Origin: Chelydra serpentina
Lineage: Eukaryota; Chordata; Testudines; Chelydridae
Assembly: GCA_037349315.1 (NCBI GenBank)
Contig: JBAIAC010000156.1
Span: forward strand, 1,674,001 to 1,738,000
DNA: 64,000 nt
Direction: 5' to 3'
Below the pieces are notes generated by a model, which saw only the letters and a list, made by a program, of their open reading frames with translations, was not told the origin of the DNA and did no database searches. Each line of letters opens with the position of its first letter. Within the stretch, counting starts at the first letter, position 1. The translations under genes and the position numbers were made by a program. Positions 9,456 through 19,067 of the stretch are shown here, in pieces.

Positions 9456-11912
9456 TCACTTTAGCCAGTGACCCGGGGAAGTTCGAACCTGGTCACACCA
9501 GGCCGTTCCAGTTCCACGGGCTCCCTTAGGTTGGGTGGGCTTGATGGCACCCGCAGGCCGCATGTGGGAAGGTTTATGCGGCCCGTGCCCTCTTCCCATC
9601 CCAAAACCCCTGGGGTTCAAGCTGAGATCAGGTCTTTTCCCAGCGCTCCAGTCTGGAGGGCTGTAGTTCGGGCTCTCTTGGTTAAGAGCCTCCCTCTTGA
9701 TCTGGTCCCCTCTCTGCCCACGTGTCTCTGTCACCAGCCGCTCGGCATCGGCCCCTTTTCCTGGATGCAGCCACGTTGGGGCGGAATGGTGACCATACCC
9801 CGTAAAGCGCCACCCAAATAGATCCGGCTGCTGCTTCTTAAGGGCCTGCCCCATGGCCAGGCATTCCTTCTCTATGGCCTGACCGTTCTGCCTCCAGGGC
9901 AGCCGCTCCTTGCTCAGATACCCGATGGGGTATCTCTCCCCCTTCGCATAGGCCTGCATCAGCACCGCGCCCAGCCCTGTGTCTGAGGCTTCGGTGAACA
10001 CTGTACAGGGCTTGGCCCGGTCTGGGTTTACTCGATCTATTGGGCCCTGGATTAGAGCCTCCTTCAGCGCACAGAGAGTCCTCTGGCCCTGCTCGGTCCA
10101 GACTGCCTCGTCTGGCTTCCCCTTCTTACCTAGCTCTGTGATGGGGGCAGCTAGGGAGCTAAAGGGGGGTACAAACCTCTGGTAGTATCCCACCATCCCG
10201 CTAAAGGCCTGGACCTGTTTCTTGGTCTGGGGAACAGGCCAAACTCTGATCGCCTCCACCTTGGCCAGCCCTGGGCTGTTGAATGACTGGTTCACCTCTA
10301 AAGCCAGCCTGTCCTTGGCCTCTCTCTCCAGGTTCTGGGCTCTTTTCCCAGTTACTCTGACTGGGGGACACCTGATGGAAGGATGGGCTCCCATCTCAGG
10401 GGAGAGATCCATCAGGGGGTCTTCCCCATTCTCCTCCCAATTGTCCCTTACCGGTTCTAGGGGTCCCCTTACTCTCCTCCCATACCACAGCTTGAAAGGG
10501 AAGCCCCCTGGTGATTCCTGGGGCACTTCCTTGTGCCATCGGTGGGGCAGGTACTTGTCCCAGTCCTGTGGATGCTGATTGATGCAAGTCTTCAGCATCA
10601 GCCTCATGGTCCCCTGAACTCTCTCCACCAGCCCATTGCACTGGGGATGATATGCTGAGGCCCAACTGTGCCGGACCCCACATTTCTCCCACAAGCACCG
10701 GAGCAGGGCCGACATGAAGTTGGACCCTTGGTCTGTCAGGACTTCCTTGGGGAACCCCACTCGGCTGAAAATGGTCAGCAGCGCATCCGCCACGGTGTCT
10801 GCTTCAATGGAGGATAAGGGCACCGCCTCGGGGTAGCGGGTGGCAAAATCTACCACCACCCGAGTGTACTTCTTCCCCGACTGGGCTGCCCTGCTGAGGG
10901 GGCCCACCCCATTCATAGCCACCTTCTGGAAAGGTTCCTCCCTGATGGGCAGGGACCTCCAGGGATCTTCTCCCTTACCCTGGACCAGGTATAATAGCCG
11001 GTGATGATACTTCGGGTGCCCCACCGGCTGCCTCCTGATTCCCCGCAGTTCTACTTCCCCTTGGGAAGCCCATTCCCGGCACAGGAATCCCTTCTCCCAC
11101 AGGGATCTGTCGCTGCAGTCTTCCCCAAGGGGGTTTGCAGCGCTGTGGCCAGCAAGTTCCCTTAGCTTCTCCAAAGCGGGATCCCTCTGCAGCTCACAGG
11201 CCAGGCCTGGGGTCACGGCCCCACTGAGCCCTGTCCCTGGTGGCTCCCTCCCTGCCGTGGAATCACTTCCCGGCAGCACCTCTGGACCAGGCAAGCCTGG
11301 TTGGCAGCCGTCCTGCCCTGCCTGTGTGTTCCCCCACTCAGCTGGGGTCTCTGCTCCCCCCGGGCTCAGCGCTGCCCTGGCTGTCCCTGTGGGGCCAGGC
11401 AGCGAGCTCGCTGCTTTGGTCACAGCAACAGAGCCAGCGTGAGCCACCTCTCCAGTGTGCAGGGGGGTGGGGAGCATCTCTCTGACCCACCCCGCCCTAG
11501 GGGTCTGGTTACAGGCAGGCAGGCAACCGGGGCCTGGCAGCTCCTCCCCCCTGCCAGCCAGGTCATTTGCATTTTCACTGACCATTTCCCTCTTAGCCAA
11601 TTGGTTTCCTGAGTTCCAATTCAAATCCTCGGCCGTTACAGGGCCTGGATCCTGTCCCAAAGATACACAGTCACCCCCCAACAGCACCTCACCGCTGATA
11701 TCCTGGAGACCCCCAACCACCAGCCAGCCCGACCCCTCCTGGGTCTGCACAGGGATCTGGGCCATAGGCAGGGCGAATGGGTCCGTCCCTGGGACCCTCA
11801 CCCAGGTCACACAGCCCCCCAGCAGCTGGTGGGGGTGCACCACCCGGGGCCTGACCACAATTCTCTCTGTCCCGGGGTCTTGCCACCCCCCGAATGTCTC
11901 TCCATTGACCAT
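9456..11912 (-). CDS. element A pol-like ORF: integrase then RNase H, RT core absent
   Basis: Open for 818 codons from an ATG at 11912. The N-terminal third (to about 11100) is a low-similarity linker. A remnant of the integrase zinc-binding region follows, with histidines (HPKYHH) but no paired cysteines. The integrase core comes next: first Asp in 'VVVDFATRYPEAV', second in 'LTDQGSNF', Glu in 'NGLVER', with exactly 35 residues between the second Asp and the Glu. It then jumps to the end of the RT and connection region ('QTKKQVQAFSGMVGYYQRF') and RNase H ('GLGAVLMQ'). No YxDD motif is present, so the RT palm is deleted. The first RNase H Asp position is Glu. The ORF is intact, but the protein cannot copy RNA itself. 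It would depend on another element. Confidence 0.85.
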   Translation of the reverse strand: MVNGETFGGWQDPGTERIVVRPRVVHPHQLLGGCVTWVRVPGTDPFALPMAQIPVQTQEGSGWLVVGGLQDISGEVLLGGDCVSLGQDPGPVTAEDLNWNSGNQLAKREMVSENANDLAGRGEELPGPGCLPACNQTPRAGWVREMLPTPLHTGEVAHAGSVAVTKAASSLPGPTGTARAALSPGGAETPAEWGNTQAGQDGCQPGLPGPEVLPGSDSTAGREPPGTGLSGAVTPGLACELQRDPALEKLRELAGHSAANPLGEDCSDRSLWEKGFLCREWASQGEVELRGIRRQPVGHPKYHHRLLYLVQGKGEDPWRSLPIREEPFQKVAMNGVGPLSRAAQSGKKYTRVVVDFATRYPEAVPLSSIEADTVADALLTIFSRVGFPKEVLTDQGSNFMSALLRCLWEKCGVRHSWASAYHPQCNGLVERVQGTMRLMLKTCINQHPQDWDKYLPHRWHKEVPQESPGGFPFKLWYGRRVRGPLEPVRDNWEENGEDPLMDLSPEMGAHPSIRCPPVRVTGKRAQNLEREAKDRLALEVNQSFNSPGLAKVEAIRVWPVPQTKKQVQAFSGMVGYYQRFVPPFSSLAAPITELGKKGKPDEAVWTEQGQRTLCALKEALIQGPIDRVNPDRAKPCTVFTEASDTGLGAVLMQAYAKGERYPIGYLSKERLPWRQNGQAIEKECLAMGQALKKQQPDLFGWRFTGYGHHSAPTWLHPGKGADAERLVTETRGQRGDQIKREALNQESPNYSPPDWSAGKRPDLSLNPRGFGMGRGHGPHKPSHMRPAGAIKPTQPKGARGTGTAWCDQVRTSPGHWLK

Positions 11913-11924
11913 CAGCTTCCGCTT

Positions 11925-12587
11925 CTACTGGGGGTCCATAGGGCTTGAGTCCAGGGCCAGGAGTGGAAATACGTCCACCATCCTACCCTTCTGGCTGGTG
12001 GAGTTTATGGCCTTGGGACCCAGCAAGGGGGTTAGATCCCGGGGCTTTTCCGCAGGGTCTCCCTGGTTCCAATCACCAGCCTGCTCCAAGGCAGTGAGGT
12101 GGGCCTCCACATCCCCACCCTCCTTAACCAGGGGCAGCAATTTAGGATCGAGGTTCCCTGCGGAGCTGGCACCCCGGGATCTGTCCCCACTTACCCCTGG
12201 CCAGTCCCCTATGCCTCTCAGTTCCACCACCGCAAGTTCACGCTGCTGCTTCTTCTGTAGGTCTTTCTCGGGCTCTTGCTGTCTCTCACCGTCCTCTTGC
12301 TCTCTCGGACTCAGCTCCAGTCCCATCCGTCTCCGATCCCCTGCTGGGGAACCCGATCGTGAAGACCCCCGTCTGGTTGGGGACCAGACTCTTGGGGATG
12401 CCAGGCTATCACTCCAGCTGCTCCCAGATCCTGCTGTAGCCCCATTGGGGTCAGGAATCTGCTCCCTGGAATGGTCATCTTCCTCCAGCTGCGTGATCAA
12501 CTGGGCTTTAGTGAGCTTTCCAATGGGTATCCCTCTCTTTTTGCACAGGGTTACAATGCTCTTCTTAAGGAGAAGGCAATACGCCAT
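11925..12587 (-). CDS. element A Gag-like ORF
   Basis: 220 codons from the ATG at 12587, chosen because it is conserved in all copies (33903, 39478, 45056 on +). The start is basic and leucine-rich (MAYCLLLKKSIVTLCKKRG). A Ser/Arg-rich segment and a charged Glu/Gln/Lys stretch follow. No CCHC knuckle is visible. It ends in TAG at 11925-11927, where element B and the two partial copies have TGG and read on. So either A has a nonsense change, or this is a readthrough-type junction lost in the others. The former is simpler. Confidence 0.65.
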   Translation of the reverse strand: MAYCLLLKKSIVTLCKKRGIPIGKLTKAQLITQLEEDDHSREQIPDPNGATAGSGSSWSDSLASPRVWSPTRRGSSRSGSPAGDRRRMGLELSPREQEDGERQQEPEKDLQKKQQRELAVVELRGIGDWPGVSGDRSRGASSAGNLDPKLLPLVKEGGDVEAHLTALEQAGDWNQGDPAEKPRDLTPLLGPKAINSTSQKGRMVDVFPLLALDSSPMDPQ

Positions 12588-13032
12588 CACTTCACTGCTC
12601 CCAAGTTTGCTGTGGACTCGCAGGCCTGTGTGCTCTTAGCTCCCCACGGTTTCCAGGAAGAACCCCAAGTGTGCCAGCCCTTCTCCAGGTCACCGCCTCT
12701 TTGCCAGGGTCGAGCTACAGCTCCTCCGCCCCTGGGTCCACTCACGGCACCCCCAGGGGAACCCTGTCACTGCAAAATTCCTTCTCTCTCCCAGGGCCAA
12801 GCCGCAGGCTCCTCTGCCCCTGGGACTGCTCACTGTAGCCCCCAGGGGGACCCCCTCATTGCACAGTCCTTCTCGCTGGACACACACTCCCAGGGGTTAA
12901 GCGTAGCTCCTCCACTCCCCGAAACCGCTCCTCTGTGGGCCTTCAGCACGCCTGGTCCTCGTTAGCACCCCTTCTTTCTACTGCTCCCCAGTTACTTACT
13001 GCAGGAAGCGCCGTTCACGGGGTGCAGAACGT

Positions 13033-13050
13033 CCCGCCGCTGCCACCAGT
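13033..13050 (-). other. primer-binding-site-like sequence of element A
   Basis: TGGTGGCAGCGGTGGGAT (minus strand) starts about two bases inside the 5' LTR and is repeated at the same place in element B and the tandem partial copies. By memory it resembles the complement of a tRNA-Leu 3' end at most positions. That assignment is tentative. Confidence 0.5.
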
Positions 13051-13615
13051 TGTCACGGAGTAAAGGGGAGTCCGGCCCTGCACCCCTCTTCCCCGGATTC
13101 ACTGGGAGTCTCAGCCAGTCAGTAGAACAGAAGGTTTATTAGAGATGCCAGGAACACAGCCCAACCAGAGCTTGCCAGTACATCCAGGACCCCTCAGTCG
13201 GGTCCTTCCAGGGGGCAGGGAGCTTAGACCCCAGCCTGGGGCTCCCTGCATTTCGCCCCACAGCTCCAACCGGGGCAGGGAGGCCAGACCCTGTCTGCCT
13301 CTCTCCCTCTTCTCCGGCCAGTTTCCAACTCAAACCCTCTAGCCCCTCCTCCGCCTCTGTCTGCTTCCCGGGCCAGGAGGTCACCTGATCCCTTTGTTCT
13401 CACACCTTCAGCTCTCACCTTGGCCGGGCAAGGGGCCGGGCCATCTGTTGCCAGGAGACAGAGCCATTCTCTGTGTCCAGGCCTCTGCCTTCTAGGGCTT
13501 TGTAACAATCATGCACCGTTGTCCCACCACCTAGATACTCAAGCACCGCATAGGGGAAACTGAGGCACCCACACAGTACTCAGGGAAACCTTAACTACAG
13601 TCCTAGTTCGTCACA
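13051..13615 (-). repeat. element A 5' LTR
   Basis: 565 bp with TG...CA ends, followed on the right by the target duplication ATCTT (13616-13620). Confidence 0.9.
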
Positions 13616-14440
13616 ATCTTGAATTTAGTAAGTCTTTCGACACAGTCCCACATGACATTTTCCCGCTCAAGCTAAGGAAATATGGACTAGATGAAACTAC
13701 CACAAGGTGCGTGCAAAGCTAGTTAGAAGTCCTTACTCACAGGGGAGGGATGAGGACTCACTGGGAGGCAGCAGCACTGCGGAAAAGGGTGTGAGGTTTG
13801 TGGTGGACCACAAATGGAATGTGAATCTACAGTGTGATGGTGTTGAAAAAAGGCAAATGTCATTCTGGGATGTATTGACAGGAGTGGGGTGGGTTAGAGA
13901 TGAGAGGTGACTGTTCTCCTCTGCTCGGTGCGGGAGAACCGTGTCCAGGTTTGGGTGCTGCGCTTCAAGAAGGATGAGGACAAATTGAACGGAATCCAGA
14001 GGAGAGCAACAGAAATGATCAGAGGTTTAGAAAACATGACCTGTGAGGAAAGGTTGAAAGAATTGGGGATGTTTTGTCCAGAGACCAGACAGCTGAGGGG
14101 GGACATGGTAACAATCTGCAAAAGGTTGTTACTGAAAGAGGACTGTGATCAATTGGTGCCCATGTCCACCAAGGGTAGAAGAAGAAGGAATTGGCTTAGT
14201 TAGCAGCAAGGGAGATTTAGGTTAGATATTAAGAAAAACGTTCTAATTCTAAGGATGGTTCAGCACAGGAACAGGTGACCTAGGGAGGTTGTGGAATCCC
14301 CGTTATTGGGGGGTTGTAAGAACAGGTTGGACAAACACCTTTTGGGGATGGTCTAGGTGCACTTAGTCCTGCCTCAGTGCATGGGGATGGATTGTTTGAC
14401 CTCCTAGGGTCCCTTGTAACTCCACATTTCTGTGATTCTG
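13616..14440 (+). mobile_element. CR1-type LINE, right part
   Basis: It resumes the RT frame interrupted at 8857 (Phe-Asp-Thr-Val region, then '…NGIQRRATEMIRGLENM…' and '…EERLKELG…', the C-terminal RT motifs of CR1). It ends in the octamer-type tail 'tttctgtgattctgtg'. Frameshifts and stops are present. Confidence 0.75.
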
Positions 14441-14540
14441 TGAAGTGATGCTAGGCCCTCTACACTGTGGTCAGTTTTCCCCAGAGGTACTCAGCAAAGT
14501 AAATGCTTATCGGCCTTGTAGGAGTGGTAGGGCGGAAGGA
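14427..14540 (+). repeat. 113-bp direct repeat, copy 1
   Basis: Matches 21233-21350 with a handful of differences ('gatgctaggccctct', 'gcaaagtaaatg'). The match starts in a CR1 3' tail and continues beyond the LINE end, which points to a duplicated locus rather than two independent insertions. Confidence 0.6.
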
Positions 14541-16017
14541 AGGAGAGCAGGGCACGTTGAGAAGAAAGTACTTTCATGTGTGCAGTTCTGTGGGATAATA
14601 CGATAAAATGCAAGAGGAAATGAGTCAACTTGGCTTCCTGTATAATTTCTCCAAGATAAGGAGGCTGCGAAGCTCAGAATCCTCAGAACTCGACCTGCCC
14701 TGATAGTGTCTGAGCCACCATGAGAACCCAAGGTGACGTGTATCCATTGGGTGAGTGGAACAAAGTCCATGGGCTGAATTCGGGTGGGGCTAGGAGAGTC
14801 CAGAGGGGCTCACGGGTCTGTCTGCGCTGGGGCTGGAAGGTGAATGTTCCAGCTCAAGAAGACATAGTCGCGCTAGCTCTCATCTAGCTAGAAATAGAAG
14901 TGTCGGCATGGGGGCGGGAGGGGCTGGCCGCCCTGAGTGGGGACCTGTGGTCCTGGACGGGATCGTAGTCGGGGCAGGGAGCCTCTCCTGTTACTTGCCC
15001 AAGCGCGGCCACGCTTTAATTTTTGGCATGCCAACTGGGTCAGAGCAACCCCAGGTATGTCTCCACGAGCTAGAATTTACACCTAGGCATACACTACATT
15101 GGTGTAACGGGCAATTTCCTCTGCTCCCTCCAGTGCTCACGTTGCACCAACTGAGACTCCATCCAGACTCACTGAAACACCCTTAGATTTACTGGGCCAG
15201 ATTCCTGGGGCTGGCTGAGATGGGCTCATTGAGATGGGCTCACTATGAGACCAGAGCATGGAGGGGTCCCAGATGGCTTTCCACCATTTTCACAGCTACT
15301 GAATCCCAGGGGATAACTGTGAATCAGTCTGGTCCCTGGAAACAGAGCAGCCCAAAGCCTTCCCCGATTCATCCTCAACTGTCCGTAGCCCCAAGAGACC
15401 ATTCCAGCAGCTGGCAATAGCCAGAGTGTAGGAGTACATTGGCCATACCGCTCCCCTCTGGGAATGCCCACTGTGCCTGGGGGCTGTAACATAGAGCCAT
15501 TACACGAGGGGAATTTCCAGGTAGCTGGTTGAGCCAGGTTTCTGTAGTAGCACAAAGCTGGAGTTCGAAATATTACTACACTGATAATAGTTCTTAATGA
15601 AAGAATTGACTTCATTGGATTTACACCAGAATCACAGTGGGGTAAATAAGCAAAATTTGGTCCATAGACAGGGGCCAGGAAACATATCTCGCTCTCGCTC
15701 TCTTTCTCCGATTCTTATTTCTGTGTATAACATCTATAAACACGTATTTAGTTTTTATTCTCTCAAGTATTTCCCCTTCTCGTCCTGTTCCCCTCTCTAC
15801 CACCCGCGAGCACTCAAGTGTCATCCGGTAAGTTCCCAGGCTGGCAGAATGTAATGCTGTATGTGCCGCGTTTGTGCCCATCATGAGAGTCCCACCCAGA
15901 ACGTATCTCTGCCATGAAGCTGAGACAGGCTTGGCAGCTCTCGAAGGGTTATCGGCACCGTAATGAGTGGTGGGGTCATTGGATGTGGCTGAATTGTTCA
16001 GGTGGGGGTTAAATCTA
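14541..16017. other. gene-poor stretch
   Basis: Mostly single-copy-looking sequence. No exon, RNA gene or clear repeat boundary recognised. Open frames here are short and lack domains. Confidence 0.4.
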
Positions 16018-16369
16018 TTCTGAAGTGTTCACCAGTATGTACCAGGCTAATATAATATATCACATAATCGATAAGTATAATTCACATTACATATATTAAT
16101 ATGGATAGTATGTGCTTAATGCATATAACATTATATTGTATGCACACTTCTGGCAATTACATGGCCTGGAATGGTGGCCTGTGTCTTTCTATAGTCTTGT
16201 TCACCTATGCTAAGTATCCCATGATATCTTGCATTAGCCAGGAAAACTGTCAGGTTCAGCACATATCGGTGTTCTACTGTAGTAACAGAGAGGAAGTTAC
16301 TCTCACTGGAGTGTCCCAAACATAAGTACAATATTTTTTGGACAAGCCAAGGAGGTGCATCTCGCTCTT

Positions 16370-17515
16370 GGTACCTGGTTTCAGAGCCGTGTTAGTCTGA
16401 ATCCGCAAAAAGAATGAGGAGTACTTGTGGCACCTTAGAGACTAACACATTTATTTGGGCATAAGCTTTCGTGGGCTAAAACCCACTTCATCAGATGCAT
16501 AGAGTGGAACATACAGTAGGAAGGTATATATATACAGAGAACAGGAAAAGTTGGGGGTAGGAGGCTAATCAATTAAGGTGAGCTATTATCAGCAGGAGAA
16601 CAAAAACTTTTTGTAGTGATAATCAGGATGGCCCATTTCAAACAGTTGACAAGAAGGTGTGAGTAACAGTAGGGGAAAGTTAACATGGGGAAATAGATTT
16701 CAGTGTGTGTAATGACCCAGCCACTCCCAGTCTTTATTCAAGCCTAATTTAATGGTATCCAGTTTGCAAATTAATTCCAGTTCTGCAGTTTCTCGTTGGA
16801 GTCTGTTTCTGAAATTTTTTTGTTAAAGAATTGCCACTTTTAAGTCGATTACTGAGTGGCCAGAGAGGTTGAAGTGTTCTCCTACTGGTTTTTGAATGTT
16901 ATGATTCCTGATGTCAGATTTGGGTCCATTTATTCTTTTGCGTAGAGACTGTCCGGTTTGGCCAATGTACACGGCAGAAGGGCATTGCTGGCACATGATG
17001 GAATATATCACATTGGTAAATGTGCAGGTGAATGAGCCCTTGATGGTGTGGCTGATGTGGTTAGATCCTATAACGGTGTCCCTTGAATAGATATGCGGAC
17101 AGAGTTGGCACCGGGATTTGTTGCAGGGTTTGGTTCCTGAGTTAGTGTTTTTGTTGTGTGGTTGCTGGTGAGTATTTGCTTCAGGTTGGGGGGCTGTCTG
17201 TAAGCGAGGACTGGCCTGTCTCCCAAGATCTGTGAGAGTGAGGGATCGTCCCTCAGGATAGGTTGTAGATCTTTAATGATGCGCTGGAGAGGTTTTAGTT
17301 GGGGGCTGAAGGTGACGGCCAGTTGGGTTCTGTTACTTTCTTTGTTTGGCCTGTCCTGTAGTAGGTGATTTCTGGGTACCCTTCTGGCTCTGTCAATCTG
17401 TTTCTTCACTTCAGCAGGTGGGTATTGGAATTTTAAGAACACTTGATAGAGATCTTGTAGGTGCATTTCCACCCTCTGTCTGAGGGATTGGAGCAAATGT
17501 AGGTGTTTGTCTCAG
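16370..17515 (-). mobile_element. Penelope-like retroelement fragment (GIY-YIG type)
   Basis: Minus strand. The stretch 17068-17496 encodes the linker after the RT domain (…RPNKESNRTQLAVTF…, …ILGDRPVLAYRQPPNLKQIL…). The stretch 16823-17011 encodes the GIY-YIG nuclease core, with 'AVYIGQTGQSLRKRIN' and the downstream 'PVGEHFNLSGHS'. The expected partner Tyr-type residues are present, but the RT domain is missing and a frameshift or stop separates the parts. The region 16370-16520 is the common 3' tail ('taagctttcgtgggctaaa'). A 5'-truncated, dead copy. Confidence 0.8.
16823..17496 (-). pseudogene. Penelope-like pol remnant: linker plus GIY-YIG endonuclease
   Basis: Two open pieces in different frames (17068-17496 and 16823-17011) cover the C-terminal part of a Penelope-like polyprotein. 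In this class GIY-YIG nicks the target for priming. Neither piece starts at a genuine N-terminus and the RT is absent, so no product is expected. Confidence 0.75.
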
Positions 17516-17749
17516 ACACCCGTATGGTACCAGACAAACAACGTAGAAAGATGGTAGGTTAAAATTAATCTCAGAGGATGCATACAGTACCTCTTTCCTT
17601 GTAAACAGGTTGGGTATGAAAAGGACAGCTTTAGGGGTGTGATTTTGGACCCAAGCCTTCTTTGTAAGGCAAACTCAGTAGTGTTGCAGGAGACGGGTTC
17701 CCGAAAATTGGAGTTGTATTGAACCTTTGTTCCTGTGATAGTCACAAGT

Positions 17750-18470
17750 ATTTTTAGTGAAAATCATGGACAGCTCACGGGCAGTACTCAAAAATTGACG
17801 GCCCGTTACCCATCCATGACTTGTAGTATATACCCCTAACTAAAACTCGGGCCGGGGGACCGTGGATGCTCTTCAGGAGTGGCCCGGGGGCACCGCGGGT
17901 GCTGAAGGGAGGTGGCCCGGGGCGCACGATGGGTCCGGGGGTGTAGCCCAGGAAGGGTGTCACAGGTGCTGGGAGGAGACGTGCTGGTGCTGGCGGGGGA
18001 GGGTTGGTGGGGCTAGCGGAACTGTCCCTTCAGTTCCTAGGGGGAGGGAAGGCCAGGGGGGCTCCGTGCGCTGCCCCTGCCATGAGCACCAGCTCCATAG
18101 CTCCCATTGGCTAGGAAATGCAGCCAATGGGACCTGCGGGGTCGGTGCCTGCAGACAGAGGCAGCGCACAGAGCCCCCTGGCTCCTCTGCCTAGCAGCTC
18201 CAGGGACATGCCGGCTGCTTCCGTGGAGCCCCCCTCCCCAAGGTAAGCACTGCCCCACATCTCAACCCCCTGCCCCAGCCCTGAGGCCCCTCCCACACCC
18301 AAACTACTGCTGCTGCAGGGAGGCTGGTGGGGGGGGGGGGGGGCGTGAGGTGGCCCAAGACTGCCCCAGCAGTGGCCGCCAGAGCCAGCCACACCAGAAG
18401 TCTTGGAGGTCACAGAAAATTACAAAATCCGTGACTTCCATGACCTCTGTGACAGACACCCAGCCGTAGC
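17750..18470. repeat. non-autonomous GC-rich repeat insertion
   Basis: It interrupts the LTR-like element. One edge carries 'ggacagctcacgggcagta', and a local inverted pair ('gacggcccgttac', 'gtgacttccatgacctctgtgac') is seen near the ends. The interior is GC-rich with a run of 15 G at about 18331. It resembles a deletion-derivative DNA transposon; the class is not proven. Confidence 0.4.
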
Positions 18471-18598
18471 TATTACTGACTTTTAGCAATAAACCAGACC
18501 AAGATTGGTTATTTGGTCTATTAGGCATATTGCATAATGAGCCAAAGTGTGGTCGAGCAACTGACCATACGGTTTCCCAACAGAAGGGAAAACCCAGA

Positions 18599-19055
18599 TG
18601 TGACACTACGCCCCATATTCTTCATAGAGATATTGTTATGATACGAATCTGGCATAACAGGTGTGTTCTATGCAAGATGGGTCATGGGAGGTGTCATTGG
18701 AAAGGTTATGATTTACTGAATATGATTATCCTGTTTCTATACATGTATCTATTCTGTATCTGAAGTTAGGAATATTGACTATGTAACAATTACAAGAGAG
18801 TTTACACCTGGGGAACATCCACCAGACAGTAGGCAATCAGCCTTAATTGACCATTTAATACAGACAAGAGAACTTTGAGGATGCTAATCTCCCACCTTCC
18901 TGAGAAGCTTCCTGGGATGTTGCTTTGACACTGCAGGGTCATGTGATCATGTCACCTGGTACTGGACTACTGGTATTTTTCCATCTATTTCAGGCAGGGA
19001 AGTGAGTTAATCAGGTTTCATTCTTACACTGAATCCCTGCCCAGGGTGACTGCTG
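18599..19055 (+). mobile_element. LTR fragment
   Basis: It begins tgtgacactacgcc at 18599. By composition ('ggttatgatttactgaatatg') it is related to the solo LTR at 26080-27196 read in reverse. The right end is not fixed. No coding region. Confidence 0.4.
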
Positions 19056-19067
19056 GAAACATCTTAG

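Larger units (their letters stand above)
8858..13615 (-). mobile_element. element A: complete gypsy-like LTR element lacking the RT core
   Basis: Two 565-bp LTRs (8858-9422 and 13051-13615) flank a 3,628-bp interior. The 5-bp target duplication ATCTT is at 8853-8857 and 13616-13620. In element sense the 5' LTR starts TGTGACGAAC and ends CCGTGACA. A primer-binding-site-like stretch (TGGTGGCAGCGGTGGGAT) lies 2 nt inside, and a purine tract lies just before the 3' LTR (9423-9436, read on minus). I saw only two differences between the LTRs, so the insertion is young. The interior encodes a Gag-like ORF and an integrase-RNase H ORF. Integrase precedes RNase H, the order known for Gmr1-like gypsy elements. 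Confidence 0.9.
16018..18598 (+). mobile_element. LTR-like element, copy 2 (broken up by two insertions)
   Basis: Inverted relative of 2526-3905. The segments 16018-16369, about 17516-17749 and 18471-18598 together reconstitute its order. AATAAA is at about 18488, and the shared end is 'cagaagggaaaacccag'. Two later insertions lie inside it. Confidence 0.5.

Noticed and set aside
12471..12965. 164-codon plus-strand ORF and similar long frames opposite element A
   Set aside because: Antisense shadows of the gag and leader region of element A.
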